Shown here: positions 24,287-33,479 of the stretch, in pieces
Position numbering within the stretch: the stretch's first letter is position 1
Layout: each line of letters opens with the position of its first letter
Assembly (NCBI RefSeq): GCF_000225705.1
Contig: NZ_JH126471.1
Span: 1-53,268 of the forward strand
Length of the DNA: 53,268 bases
Reading direction: 5' to 3'
From: Collinsella tanakaei YIT 12063
Lineage (GTDB): Bacteria > Actinomycetota > Coriobacteriia > Coriobacteriales > Coriobacteriaceae
Program-made: the position numbers and the translations under genes
Notes under the pieces: model-generated
Told to the model about the DNA's origin: nothing
Seen by the model: only the letters and a program-made list of their open reading frames with translations
Databases searched by the model: none

Positions 24287-25680
24287 CGAACTCCGTATGC
24301 TCCCTGCCGCCCCGTTTGATGGTGTCGGCCCCCGCTTCGGGCTCGGGTAAGACCGTCTTTACGTGCGCGCTCATTCGCGCCCTGCAGCGGCGGTCCCTCT
24401 CGGTCGCGGCGTTTAAATGCGGGCCGGACTACATCGACCAGCTGTTCCATGCGCGCACGTCGCGTGCGGCGGCGGGTAACCTCGATGGTTTCTACTCGTC
24501 CGACGCTCAGATTCGCGCGCTGCTGGCCCGCGGTGCCGAGCGGCGGGACGTTGCCGTGCTGGAGGGGGCCATGGGCTTCTACGATGGCATGGCCCCGGGC
24601 AGCGATGCGGCGAGCGCCTACCATGTGGCGCGCGCCACCCAGACCCCCGTCGTTTTGGTTGTTCCGGCCCGCGGGGCGTCTTTAACGCTGGCGGCGACCA
24701 TCCAGGGCATCTGCCGCTTTCGCGAGGATGCGGGGGTCGCCGCGGTGGTGCTTTCCCGCGTGGGCGAGGGGGCGTATCGCTACGCTAAGGGCGCCATCGA
24801 GCGCGAATGCGGCGTGCCCGTGGTCGGCTTTGTGCCGCAGCACGACGCGTTCTCGCTTGAAAGCCGCCATCTTGGTCTGGTGGGCGCCGACGAGGTGGAA
24901 GGCCTGCAGGATCGCCTGGACGCCATGGCGGACATCGTGCAGGACGCCGTCGACGTGGGCGCGCTGCTGGACATCGCCCGCTCCGCCCCGCGCCCGGACG
25001 TCGCGCCCTTTGTCGTCGAGCGCATGCTGGACGCCCCCCTTCGCATGGCCGTCGCCTTCGATGAGGCCTTTTGCTTCTATTACGAGGAGAACCTCCGCGT
25101 GCTGCGCGACCTGGGCATCGAGGTGGTCGAGTTCAGCCCCCTGCGCGACCGGGCGCTGCCGGCGGGCGCATGCGGCCTCATGCTGGGCGGCGGCTACCCA
25201 GAGCTCCACGCGGAGCGCCTGTCCGCGAACGCCCCCATGCGCGATGCGGTGGCGCGCGCGGTGCTCTCGGGCATGCCCGTGGTGGCCGAGTGCGGCGGAT
25301 ACCTGTATCTGAACGAGTGGATCGCGGACAAAGGGGGCGCGTGCTGGCCCATGGTGGGCGCCCTGCCCGGAGGGTCGTCCCGGCAGCCGTCTCGCGGCAG
25401 GTTCGGCTACATCGAGCTGGAGTGCCCGTCGGGCGGCCTGTACGGCGACAAAGCCTTGACGCTGCGGGGGCACGAGTTTCACCGGTGGCAGGCGAACGCC
25501 GAGGCGGGCGATTGCCGCGCGTCCAAACCGGGACGCGACCGCTCCTGGCCCTGCATGAGCTACGGGGCGACCATGGCTGCGGGCTTTCCGCACGTGTATT
25601 ATCCTTCCAACATCGATGCGGCCCGCTCGCTGGTCCGCGCGATGCGCCGATTTAAAGAGAGCGGGGGCGATGCCGCGTGA
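24283..25680 (+). CDS. cbiA: Cobyrinate a,c-diamide synthase
   Basis: CbiA amidates the a and c side chains of cobyrinate using glutamine and ATP. The 465 residues comprise an N-terminal dethiobiotin-synthetase-like ATPase (PASGSGKTVFTCALIRAL, FKCGPDYIDQLFH) and a C-terminal class I glutaminase-like domain with MLGGGYPELHAERL and the nucleophile Cys in VVAECGGYLYL. It is joined to the neighbours by ATGA-type overlap upstream and a GTGA overlap with cobT. Confidence 0.96.
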   Translation: MTNSVCSLPPRLMVSAPASGSGKTVFTCALIRALQRRSLSVAAFKCGPDYIDQLFHARTSRAAAGNLDGFYSSDAQIRALLARGAERRDVAVLEGAMGFYDGMAPGSDAASAYHVARATQTPVVLVVPARGASLTLAATIQGICRFREDAGVAAVVLSRVGEGAYRYAKGAIERECGVPVVGFVPQHDAFSLESRHLGLVGADEVEGLQDRLDAMADIVQDAVDVGALLDIARSAPRPDVAPFVVERMLDAPLRMAVAFDEAFCFYYEENLRVLRDLGIEVVEFSPLRDRALPAGACGLMLGGGYPELHAERLSANAPMRDAVARAVLSGMPVVAECGGYLYLNEWIADKGGACWPMVGALPGGSSRQPSRGRFGYIELECPSGGLYGDKALTLRGHEFHRWQANAEAGDCRASKPGRDRSWPCMSYGATMAAGFPHVYYPSNIDAARSLVRAMRRFKESGGDAA

Positions 25681-26843
25681 CCGATGGCTTGCGAGGACAC
25701 CTTGACCAGTGCCGCTTCGAGGCGGATTACGCGCGTGCCGAGGACGGGCTTCGCGCGCGACTTGCGAGCACGGCTGCTGATGATGCCTGGTTGCAGGGCC
25801 TGGTTGCCGGCGTAGCGGCGCCGGACGAGGAGTGCGCCCGCGCCGCCCGCGCCCGCTTCGATGCCGCCGCCATGCCCCTGGGCGGGCTGGGGCTGCTGCA
25901 GGAGGACGTGCAGCGTCTCGCCGCGGCCCTGGGGACTCGGGACGTCGATATCTCGGCGCGCTGCCTGGTGGTTTTTTTGGCCGACAACGGCGTGGTGGCG
26001 CAAGGGGTCTCCCAGAGCGGCCAAGAGGTGACGGCGATCGTCGCAAACAACCTGCTCGCGCTCTCGACCAGCTCTTGCCGCATGGCCGCCTGCGCTCATG
26101 CCCCGGTCATTCCCGTCGACGTGGGGATGGCGACCCGTGTGCGCGACGGGCGCCTGCGCGGGCGCGCCGCGGTAAGGGGCACGCGCGACATCACCCGGGG
26201 CCCCGCGCTCACGCGCGCCCAGGTGCTGCTCGCGGTGCGCGAGGGCTATATCGCGGCGTCCTCGTGCGCGGCGGCGGGCGCGCGCCTGCTTGCGGCGGGC
26301 GAGATGGGCATCGGCAACACCACCACCACGGCGGCGCTCGCCTGCGTCCTTGCCGGGATCGCGCCCGATGAGGCGGTGGGCCGAGGCGCCGGCCTCGACG
26401 CCGCCGGTCTTGAGCGCAAGCGCCTTGCGGTCGCGCGTTCGCTGGAGGTCAACGATCCCTGCGCGCGCGACGTGGTGGGCGCCATCGCCGCGGTGGGAGG
26501 TTGCGACATCGCCGCGATGTGCGGGTTCTACCTGGGTGCGGCTTCATGCGGGGTCCCCGTGGTGCTCGATGGCGTCATCAGCTGCGTTGCCGCCCTGTGC
26601 GCGCAGCGGCTTTGCCCGCAGGCGGCCGGCTACATGCTGGCGAGCCATGTGTCGCAAGAGCCGGCCGCCCGGGTCTTGCTCGACCAGCTGGGATTGCGCG
26701 CCCCCATAGCCGCGGGCATGCATCTGGGCGAGGGCACGGGGGCGATGGCGGTGCTTCCGCTGCTGGATGCCGCCGTCGAGGTCTATCGGGGGTGCATCAC
26801 GTTCGAGCAGAGCGGGATGGATGCGTACAAGGTGCTGGAGTAG
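25677..26843 (+). CDS. cobT: Nicotinate-nucleotide:dimethylbenzimidazole phosphoribosyltransferase
   Basis: CobT activates the lower-ligand base to its alpha-riboside phosphate. In 388 residues I see the conserved FLADNGVVAQGVSQSGQEVT, MGIGNTTTTAALA, GAGLDAAGLERKR and the catalytic-Glu block HLGEGTGAMAVLPLLDAA. It is ~35 residues longer than the E. coli protein, mainly at the N terminus. The GTG start overlaps the cbiA stop. No base-synthesis genes (bza, bluB) lie nearby, so the native lower ligand is not evident. Confidence 0.95.
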   Translation: MTDGLRGHLDQCRFEADYARAEDGLRARLASTAADDAWLQGLVAGVAAPDEECARAARARFDAAAMPLGGLGLLQEDVQRLAAALGTRDVDISARCLVVFLADNGVVAQGVSQSGQEVTAIVANNLLALSTSSCRMAACAHAPVIPVDVGMATRVRDGRLRGRAAVRGTRDITRGPALTRAQVLLAVREGYIAASSCAAAGARLLAAGEMGIGNTTTTAALACVLAGIAPDEAVGRGAGLDAAGLERKRLAVARSLEVNDPCARDVVGAIAAVGGCDIAAMCGFYLGAASCGVPVVLDGVISCVAALCAQRLCPQAAGYMLASHVSQEPAARVLLDQLGLRAPIAAGMHLGEGTGAMAVLPLLDAAVEVYRGCITFEQSGMDAYKVLE

Positions 26844-26846
26844 CGA

Positions 26847-27407
26847 ATGTTCATGCTGGTAATAGGTGGCGCGGCTAGCGGTAAGAGCGCGTTTGCGGAG
26901 GCGTGCTCCGCTGCATGCGGCGCGCCCGCGCTCTACGTCGCCACCATGGAGCCCTTTGGCGAGGAGGCCGCCGCGCGCATCGAGCGCCATCGTTCGCAGC
27001 GCGAGGGCGCCGGGTTCGTTACGCTCGAATGCCCGCGCGACCTTGCCCAAGCCGATGTGGGAACATATGCCGCGGCGCTTATCGACGATATCGGCAACCT
27101 AGTCGCCAACGAGTTGTTCGCGCCCTCGAGCCCGGATGCCGGCGCGGAGCGCGTGGGCGCCGTTTGCGACCGCGTCGTCGCGGGGGTTGAGCGCGTGCGC
27201 TCTGCCTGCGGGCGCGTGGTGGCCGTTACGTGCGACGTCTCGTCGGACGGCGTTGGCTATGATGGACAGACGCGTGCCTGGCAAAGGGCGCTCGGCTGCA
27301 TCAACGCCCGTCTTGCCGGCGATGCGGATTGCGTAGTCGAAGTTGTGTGCGGAATACCCGTTTGGGTTAAAGGGGACGAGGTTATCTGGAAAGGGGCGCG
27401 CTCGTGA
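26847..27407 (+). CDS. cobU: Adenosylcobinamide kinase / adenosylcobinamide-phosphate guanylyltransferase
   Basis: CobU phosphorylates adenosylcobinamide and transfers GMP to it. The 186 residues carry the P-loop GGAASGKSAFAE, ALYVATMEPF, and RIERHRSQR with the guanylylated His (His48). The canonical downstream block (normally xEVGxGxVP followed by R-x2-G-x-N) is degenerate here: VTCDVSSDGVGYDGQTRAW, then RALGCINARLA. A second short CobU-like protein two genes later does contain the VGxGVVP form. The start ATG (or the ATG two codons later) follows cobT by 3 bases. Confidence 0.9.
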   Translation: MFMLVIGGAASGKSAFAEACSAACGAPALYVATMEPFGEEAAARIERHRSQREGAGFVTLECPRDLAQADVGTYAAALIDDIGNLVANELFAPSSPDAGAERVGAVCDRVVAGVERVRSACGRVVAVTCDVSSDGVGYDGQTRAWQRALGCINARLAGDADCVVEVVCGIPVWVKGDEVIWKGARS

Positions 27408-28189
27408 ACGCTAAGGACGCCGTAATCGCCGCGTTTGCGACGTTTTCCCGCATTCGCGTACCCGCCCGGCTCCTAGATGCTGTTGACTGGCGCGGCGGCG
27501 CGGCGCTTGCGGGGTTTCCCTTGGTGGGCGTGGTGGAGGGCCTCGCCATGCTCGCCTGGACCTTGGCCGCGAGCTGGCTTTGCCTGCCCGCGCCCATAGC
27601 CGCCGCCGTCTTCACGTGCCTGCCCGTTTTGGTGAACGGCGGCATCCACCTGGACGGTCTGTGCGATGTGGCCGATGCGGCGTGCTCGCACGCCGATCGC
27701 GACCGCAAGCTGCAGATTCTCAAGGATCCGCGCGCCGGCGCGTTTGGCGTCATGGCGTTGGCGTGCTACCTGTTGCTGTTCTACTCGCTTGCGGCCGGCG
27801 CGGGCCCGATGCAGCTGGTGCGCACGTCCATAGCCCTGCCCGCGGCCCTTGCGTTTTCGCGCTGTCTCTCGGGTTTAGCGGTGCTGCGTTGGCCCAAGGC
27901 GCGCCAGGACGGCATGGCGCGCGCGATGGCGGGGGAGGACGATAATCCTCCTCGTCCGACCTTTCGCGCACTGGCGGGCCAGGCGGTGCTGTCCGGGGTC
28001 GCGCTGGTGGCGCTGGCTCCGGCTGCAAGCGGTCCTTTCGCCATCGCCGCGGCGGCCGCGGTGCTGGCCTGGTACCACCGCTTCGCGTTGCGCGAGTTCG
28101 GCGGGGTGACCGGGGATACGGCCGGATGGTTTTTGCAATGGTGCGAGCTCGCGATGCTCGCCGTTTTGATTTTGGGGGGAATGCGGTGA
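27404..28189 (+). CDS. cobS: Adenosylcobinamide-GDP ribazoletransferase (cobalamin synthase)
   Basis: An integral membrane enzyme joining adenosylcobinamide-GDP with alpha-ribazole(-phosphate). The 261 residues show FATFSRIRVPARLLD at the start, PVLVNGGIHLDGLCDVADA, DRKLQILKDPRAGAFGVMAL (the Asp-rich metal/diphosphate site) and several hydrophobic helices, ending GGVTGDTAGWFLQWCELAML. GTG start, coupled to cobU by GTGA overlap, and in turn overlapping the next gene by four bases. Confidence 0.95.
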   Translation: MNAKDAVIAAFATFSRIRVPARLLDAVDWRGGAALAGFPLVGVVEGLAMLAWTLAASWLCLPAPIAAAVFTCLPVLVNGGIHLDGLCDVADAACSHADRDRKLQILKDPRAGAFGVMALACYLLLFYSLAAGAGPMQLVRTSIALPAALAFSRCLSGLAVLRWPKARQDGMARAMAGEDDNPPRPTFRALAGQAVLSGVALVALAPAASGPFAIAAAAAVLAWYHRFALREFGGVTGDTAGWFLQWCELAMLAVLILGGMR

Positions 28190-28539
28190 TCTTGCTGGTG
28201 GGAGCGGTTGGCTCCGGAAAGAGGACCTTCGCGCGGGGGCGTCTGGGCGTTTTGGCGGATGCGGTCGACGATGCGGTTTTGGGTCAGGGCTCGGCGGTCG
28301 CGCGCGCCCAGGAGCTTGTGCGCGATCCCGCGACCGACCTGACCCGCCTGGCCGATGCCCTCGCCGGGCGCTCCGTGGTCATGGTGGACCAGGTGGGGTG
28401 CGGCGTGGTTCCAATCGATCCGGATGAGCGGGCGTGGCGGGAGCGCGCCGGCAGGCTCTCGTGCGAGCTTGCGCTCAGGGCCGATACGGTGGTCCGCTTG
28501 GTTTGCGGGTGCCCCCAGGTGATCAAGGGAGAGCTATGA
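28186..28539 (+). CDS. Mini CobU-like protein (cobinamide kinase fragment-like)
   Basis: This 117-residue protein resembles the two ends of CobU joined together. An N-terminal nucleotide loop VILLVGAVGSGKRTFARG is followed after ~55 residues by VMVDQVGCGVVPIDPDERAW, RAGRLSCELALRADTVVRL and VCGCPQVIKG. The middle part of CobU with the guanylylated His is absent. The residue after the P-loop Lys is Arg instead of Ser/Thr. The full-length CobU upstream keeps the His region but has a degenerate VGxGxVP block, so the two might complement each other. Translation is coupled both to cobS (GTGA) and to cobC (ATGA), which argues that it is a real gene and not debris. Confidence 0.75.
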   Translation: MILLVGAVGSGKRTFARGRLGVLADAVDDAVLGQGSAVARAQELVRDPATDLTRLADALAGRSVVMVDQVGCGVVPIDPDERAWRERAGRLSCELALRADTVVRLVCGCPQVIKGEL

Positions 28540-29141
28540 TCGTCGAGCTGTGGCGCCACGGCCCCACCGAGGGAACGGCCGCGCATCGCTACGAGGGCGC
28601 CGGAACGGATTGCCCGCTCGATATCGCGGCGACTCGCGCCGCGTTGTCCTTGTCCCCGCGGGCCAGCCTTGCTCCTCAACGCGTGTTCGCCAGCGATATG
28701 CGCCGCTGCGTCGAGACCGCCCGCCTCATCTATCCCGACGCTCCCTTGGTCCTGCGCCGCAATCTGCGGGAGATGCACTTCGGCGCGTTCGAGGGGCGCG
28801 GTTTTGCGGATATGGAGCATGACGGAGCCTATCGCCGTTGGGTTGATTCCGGTTGCGAGGGGGCGTGTCCCGGCGGCGAGGACAAAGCGGGGTTCACGCG
28901 CCGCGTGGTTGCTGAGGTGCTCGCAATTCTGGAAGAAGAGGCCGCGCGCGGATCTGCCTGCGCGGCGATCGTCGCCCACGGTGGATGCGCCCGCGCCGTC
29001 CTGAGCGAACTTGCGCGCCCCCGGATTCCGTATTTCTCCGTCGAGGCTCCTCCCGCGGGCAGATGGCTGCTCGAGTGGGATGAAGACCGCTTTCGCGTGC
29101 TCGCCGCGCCCGGTGAGGAGGTTCCGTGTACCTGGTTGTAG
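28536..29141 (+). CDS. cobC: Histidine phosphatase, probable alpha-ribazole-5'-phosphate phosphatase
   Basis: A 201-residue branch-1 histidine phosphatase with the catalytic RHG in VELWRHGPTEG, the second conserved region FASDMRRCVETARLI, the acid LREMHFGAFEGRGF and the late His in AAIVAHGGCARAVL. Position between the nucleotide-loop genes and cbiB supports removal of the phosphate from alpha-ribazole phosphate or cobalamin phosphate. ATG 28536 overlaps the mini-CobU stop; an upstream in-frame start lies inside that gene and is rejected. Confidence 0.9.
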   Translation: MIVELWRHGPTEGTAAHRYEGAGTDCPLDIAATRAALSLSPRASLAPQRVFASDMRRCVETARLIYPDAPLVLRRNLREMHFGAFEGRGFADMEHDGAYRRWVDSGCEGACPGGEDKAGFTRRVVAEVLAILEEEAARGSACAAIVAHGGCARAVLSELARPRIPYFSVEAPPAGRWLLEWDEDRFRVLAAPGEEVPCTWL

Positions 29142-30094
29142 TTACAGCGCTCGCCTTTGCGCTGGACGCCGTCTTTGGCGACCCCCGCTGGCTACCGCAT
29201 CCCGTGGTCGCTATGGGCAGGGCGATCTCATGGGCGGAACCGCGCCTGCGCACCGCGTTTCCCGATAGTCCCGCCGGGCGCCGCCGTGCGGGCCGCGTGC
29301 TCGCAGCCTGCCTGCCCGCGACGTCCTTCTGCCTCGTGTGGGCGGCCCTCGCCTTGCTCGGCGCCATCTCGCCCGTCGCGCGCTTCGCGGCGGAGGTGTA
29401 CCTGTGCTATCAGCTGCTCGCCGCCTGCGAGTTGCGGCGCCAGTCCTTGGCCGTGGCCCGTGCGCTCGCCACGGGGGGCGTTGGCGCCGCCAGGCGCGCC
29501 GTTGGGATGATCGTGGGGCGCGACGCCTCCTCGCTCGATGCCGCCGGGTGCATCCGCGCATCGGTTGAGACCGTGGCGGAAAACGCGAGCGACGGCGTGA
29601 TCGCGCCGCTGCTCTACATGATGATAGGGGGCGCGCCGCTCGCCGCCGCCTACAAGGCCGTGAATACGCTGGATAGCATGGTGGGGTATAAGAACCCTCG
29701 CTATATCGATTTCGGCCGCGCGTCCGCGCGGTTGGACGATGCCGCCAACTGGATTCCTGCGCGCGTCACGGCGTTGTGCATGGTCGCCACCGCTCCGTTG
29801 GCGGGCCTTAGCGCCTCCGGCGCCGCCAGAGCGTGGCGCCGCGACCACGCCTCGCACCTAAGCCCTAATGCCGGGCACCCCGAGTCCGCCGTCGCCGGCG
29901 CGCTGGGGGTTCGCCTTAACGGTCCGGGCGTCTACGGCGGGGTTCTCGTCCAAAAACCCTACGTGGGTGACGCCACCAGGCAAATTGAGCCAGGGGACGT
30001 CGCGCGCACCTGCCGCCTTATGTATGCGGCGTCGATGCTGGCGTTGGCGGCGGCTGCCGTCATCCGCCTCGCGATCTGCTTGGCTGCTCGCTAG
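29126..30094 (+). CDS. cbiB: Adenosylcobinamide-phosphate synthase
   Basis: A membrane enzyme that attaches (R)-1-amino-2-propanol (phosphate) to the f side chain of adenosylcobyrate. The 322 residues show the N-terminal ALDAVFGDPRWLPHPVVAMG, SVETVAENASDGVIAPLLYM, AYKAVNTLDSMVGYKN, and SPNAGHPESAVAGALGVRL near the end, with several hydrophobic helices. The GTG start lies 16 bases inside cobC. Usual length. Confidence 0.95.
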   Translation: MYLVVVTALAFALDAVFGDPRWLPHPVVAMGRAISWAEPRLRTAFPDSPAGRRRAGRVLAACLPATSFCLVWAALALLGAISPVARFAAEVYLCYQLLAACELRRQSLAVARALATGGVGAARRAVGMIVGRDASSLDAAGCIRASVETVAENASDGVIAPLLYMMIGGAPLAAAYKAVNTLDSMVGYKNPRYIDFGRASARLDDAANWIPARVTALCMVATAPLAGLSASGAARAWRRDHASHLSPNAGHPESAVAGALGVRLNGPGVYGGVLVQKPYVGDATRQIEPGDVARTCRLMYAASMLALAAAAVIRLAICLAAR

Positions 30095-30138
30095 GCCATG
30101 GGGCTTGGGCGAGGTTTTCGTAAACGATGGGAGGAGAC

Positions 30139-31257
30139 ATGTCCGATGCTGCTGGGCTGCCGTATGGTCACGGCGGCGACATCTGGACCCAGCGGGAGCG
30201 TTGGGGCGAGGCGGTGCTCGACTTATCCGCGAACACCAATCCGCTGGGCATGTCGCCCGCGGCGGCAAGGGCCGCGCGCGATGCCGTCGAGGCGTCCGAT
30301 CGCTATCCCGATCCGCGCTGTCGCCGCCTCGTGTTCGCGATCGCCAAGCAAACGGGCGCCGACCCCGGCTGGGTCTTGTGCGGCAACGGCGCCGCGGACC
30401 TAATCTGGCGCCTTTGTCTGGCCGAGGCCCCGCGACGCGTCTTGGTCGCCGCTCCCACGTTTTCCGAATATGCCGCCGCCGCCCGCGCCGCCGGCGCTAG
30501 CGTGGAGGAGGCTGCCCTGAGCGAGAAGCGCGATTTCGATTTGGACTGCTCGTTTGTGGACGCGGTGGCGCCCGGCATCGACATGGTGTTTGTCTGCAAC
30601 CCCAATAATCCCACCGGCCGCACGGTGGCCCCGCAGGTCCTCGACAAACTGGTCGACCGCTGCGCTGCGGTGGGCGCGCGCCTGGTGGTGGACGAGTGCT
30701 TCCTGGGATTCACCGCGTCTTGCGGCGATACGCTCGACGCGCGGGTCGCCGCGGTCCCGCACGTGGTGGTGCTGCATGCGTTTACCAAGCTGCACGGCAT
30801 GGCCGGCCTGCGCCTGGGCTACCTGCTTTCATCTGATGAGGACCTGGTGCGCAGGGCGTATCTGGCGGGTCCCCCGTGGCCGGTCTCCACGCCTGCCCAG
30901 GCGGCGGGCGTCGCGGCTTTGTCGGACCGTGGGTTTGTCGCGCGCACGCGCGAGCTTATCGATATCGAGCGCCCCCGCATGATGGCCCTGTTGGCGGCCG
31001 CTGGTTGCCGCGTGGTCCCGGGCGAGGCGAACTACGTGCTCTTTCGCTTGATGCGCGGCGACGCGCCCATGCCGGATGCGGCCGATGTCCTGGCTCGTGC
31101 GGGCGTGATCGTGCGAGACTGCTCCAACTACACCGGGCTCGACTCGTCATGGGTGCGCGCGTGCGTTCGCGGGCGGGCGGAGTCGGACGCCCTTCTTGAC
31201 GCCGTTTATCGCGCGACCGGCTTGGCTGTGGAAGAAGGGGGCCGCGATGACGGCTAA
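30139..31257 (+). CDS. cobD: Threonine-phosphate decarboxylase
   Basis: A PLP enzyme (fold type I, histidinol-phosphate aminotransferase relatives) making the aminopropanol phosphate linker. In 372 residues: YGHGGDIW at the start, LDLSANTNPLG, VFVCNPNNPTGRTV, VVDECFLGF and the Schiff-base Lys in HAFTKLHGMAGLRLGY. I chose ATG 30139 because GGGAGGAG sits 5-12 bases upstream; the ATG at 30127 overlaps that ribosome site. The linker threonine kinase (PduX type) is not in the window. The 3' end overlaps cbiP by 11 bases. Confidence 0.93.
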   Translation: MSDAAGLPYGHGGDIWTQRERWGEAVLDLSANTNPLGMSPAAARAARDAVEASDRYPDPRCRRLVFAIAKQTGADPGWVLCGNGAADLIWRLCLAEAPRRVLVAAPTFSEYAAAARAAGASVEEAALSEKRDFDLDCSFVDAVAPGIDMVFVCNPNNPTGRTVAPQVLDKLVDRCAAVGARLVVDECFLGFTASCGDTLDARVAAVPHVVVLHAFTKLHGMAGLRLGYLLSSDEDLVRRAYLAGPPWPVSTPAQAAGVAALSDRGFVARTRELIDIERPRMMALLAAAGCRVVPGEANYVLFRLMRGDAPMPDAADVLARAGVIVRDCSNYTGLDSSWVRACVRGRAESDALLDAVYRATGLAVEEGGRDDG

Positions 31258-32725
31258 ACCATTGATGATCCAAGGGACCATGTCCAACGTGGGCAAGAGC
31301 CTGCTGGTAGCGGGCCTCGCCCGGGTCCTTGTCCAAGACGGATACTCCGTCGCGCCCTTTAAAAGCCAGAACATGGCGCTCAACAGCTTTGTCACGGCGG
31401 ACGGCCGCGAGATGGGCCGGGCGCAGGCGATGCAGGCGCAGGCGGCGGCGCTCGACCCCGTGAGCGACATGAACCCCATCCTGCTCAAGCCCGAGGGCCC
31501 GCGGGGGAGCCAGGTGATCGTGGACGGGCTTTCTCGGGGAACCATGTCCGCCCGCGATTACTTCGCGTACCGCCGCGGGCTCGCCCCGCAGGTCGAGGCG
31601 GCCTACCGTCGTCTCGCCCGGACGCACGACATCGTCCTGATCGAAGGGGCGGGCTCTCCGGCAGAGATCAACCTGCAGCGCGACGACATCGTCAACATGG
31701 GCATGGCCAGGATGGTCGATTCCCCGGTGCTTTTGGTGGGCGATATCGATCCGGGCGGCGTCTTCGCCCAGCTGGCCGGTACGGTCGCTCTTGTCCCCCA
31801 AGAGGATCGCCGGCGCATCCGCGGCCTGATCATCAATAAGTTCCGCGGCGACGTCTCCATTTTGCGGCCCGGCTTGGCCCCGCTTGAAGAGCTGTGCGGC
31901 GCGCCCGTGCTGGGCGTCGTTCCCTACGCGCGGCTCGACATCGATGATGAGGACTCCTTGTCCCCGCGGCTCTTGGCGAGAAGCGCCTCGCGCCCCATCG
32001 ATGTGGCGGTCGTCCGCTTGCCGCACCTGTCGAACTTCACGGACTTCGATCCACTCGCCCGCCATGGGGCCGTGGGCGTTCGCTACGTGGAGCGCGCCCG
32101 CGATTTGGGCCGCCCCGATCTGGTGGTGCTGCCCGGAACCAAAAGCACGTTGGCCGACCTTGCCTGGCTGCGGCGAAGCGGTATCGCGGACTGCCTGTTG
32201 CAGCTTGCCCGAGCCTCTACGCCCGTTTTGGGTGTATGCGGCGGATTCCAGATGCTGGGCGAGGAGCTGCGCGATCCTGACGGCATCGAGGGAGCCCCCG
32301 CCTCCGCGCGGGGTTTGGGGCTGCTGCCGGTCCGCACCGTGTTCGAGCCCGCTAAGACGCTGGAGCGCGCGCATACGGTGATGAGTGTTCCCGACGGCTT
32401 CTTTTCTTGCATGGACGGCTTGGCCGTTCACGGATATGAGATCCATGCGGGCACCACGGAGCTTGCGGGCGGCGGTGGCGAGCGCGTGAACGGCGCGTCG
32501 CGGGGCGACGTGATGGGCACCTATCTGCACGGGCTGTTCGATTCTCCCGATGCGGTGCGCGCCGTGGCAGACGCCCTGCTGCGCGCCCGCGCGCTCGACC
32601 CCTCCGGTTTCGACATCGTTGGCGGCGAGGCCTACCGCGACGCTCAGTTTGACAAGCTGGCGGATGTGGTTCGCGCCGCGTTGGACATGGATGCCGTTAT
32701 GGGCGTCATCGAACGCGGGGCGTAA
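31247..32725 (+). CDS. cbiP: Cobyric acid synthase
   Basis: It amidates the b, d, e and g side chains of adenosyl-cobyrinate diamide with glutamine and ATP. The 492 residues have the N-terminal ATPase loop IQGTMSNVGKSLLVAGLARV, FKSQNMALNSFVTADG, EGAGSPAEINL, and a C-terminal glutaminase domain with LPGTKSTLADLAWLR, the nucleophile Cys in VLGVCGGFQMLG, and GTYLHGLFD. The start ATG (product MTAKPLMIQG) lies inside the end of cobD; a longer in-frame version is rejected. Confidence 0.96.
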   Translation: MTAKPLMIQGTMSNVGKSLLVAGLARVLVQDGYSVAPFKSQNMALNSFVTADGREMGRAQAMQAQAAALDPVSDMNPILLKPEGPRGSQVIVDGLSRGTMSARDYFAYRRGLAPQVEAAYRRLARTHDIVLIEGAGSPAEINLQRDDIVNMGMARMVDSPVLLVGDIDPGGVFAQLAGTVALVPQEDRRRIRGLIINKFRGDVSILRPGLAPLEELCGAPVLGVVPYARLDIDDEDSLSPRLLARSASRPIDVAVVRLPHLSNFTDFDPLARHGAVGVRYVERARDLGRPDLVVLPGTKSTLADLAWLRRSGIADCLLQLARASTPVLGVCGGFQMLGEELRDPDGIEGAPASARGLGLLPVRTVFEPAKTLERAHTVMSVPDGFFSCMDGLAVHGYEIHAGTTELAGGGGERVNGASRGDVMGTYLHGLFDSPDAVRAVADALLRARALDPSGFDIVGGEAYRDAQFDKLADVVRAALDMDAVMGVIERGA

Positions 32726-32822
32726 TGCGAGAACTGGGAACAGCCGGTCCTCGTCTATAGAGGCATAGAAGGTTTGAAGGCTTGGCGCCCGTGCGCGCCG
32801 CGCCGAATAGGCAAGGAGACAC

Positions 32823-33464
32823 ATGAAGATGGCACAGCTCCACACGCAACCGTATGATATCGAGCGGGCGAGTTTTGAGATCATAGCGCGCGAGCTTGGC
32901 GATCGAGAGCTCGATCCTCTCCAGGCGCCCATCATCAAGCGGGTGATCCATACCACGGCGGACTTCTCTTTTGCCGACAGCCTGGTCTTTACCAAGGGCG
33001 CTGTCGAGCGCGCGTGGGACGCCCTGCGCCGCGGCGCCACCATTCTTACGGACACCAACATGGCGCGTTCCGGCATTAGCCGCCCCGCGCTGGCGGCTTT
33101 GGGATGCACGTGCGCCTGCTATATGGCGGACGAGGATGTAGCGGAGCGGGCGCGCGAGCAGGGGACCACGCGCGCTTTCGCAAGCATGGACAAGGCGTGC
33201 GGCATCGCCGGTCCGCTTATCATCGCGGTCGGCAACGCCCCCACGGCCCTGCTGAGGCTTTGCGAGCTTATGGATGAGGGTCGCATCTCGCCCGACTTGG
33301 TGATCGGCGTGCCGGTGGGTTTTGTAAACGTGGTCGAGGCGAAGGAGGAGGTCCTTGCTCGCAGCGTGCCGGCGATCGTGGCGCGTGGTCGCAAGGGCGG
33401 TTCCACCGTGGCCGCAGCCATTGTGAACGCGCTGCTCTACCAACTTACGCGAGACGAATCGTAG
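32823..33464 (+). CDS. cbiC: Cobalt-precorrin-8 methylmutase
   Basis: It moves the C11 methyl group to C12, giving cobyrinate. The 213 residues include the catalytic-His block IKRVIHTTADFSF, TILTDTNMARSGI, TRAFASMDKA and GVPVGFVNVVEAKEE. The ATG follows AAGGAG with good spacing. A 97-base gap separates it from cbiP, the largest in the operon; it contains TATAGA at ~32755 but no convincing promoter pair. Confidence 0.95.
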   Translation: MKMAQLHTQPYDIERASFEIIARELGDRELDPLQAPIIKRVIHTTADFSFADSLVFTKGAVERAWDALRRGATILTDTNMARSGISRPALAALGCTCACYMADEDVAERAREQGTTRAFASMDKACGIAGPLIIAVGNAPTALLRLCELMDEGRISPDLVIGVPVGFVNVVEAKEEVLARSVPAIVARGRKGGSTVAAAIVNALLYQLTRDES

Positions 33465-33479
33465 CGACGGGAGGGGAAC

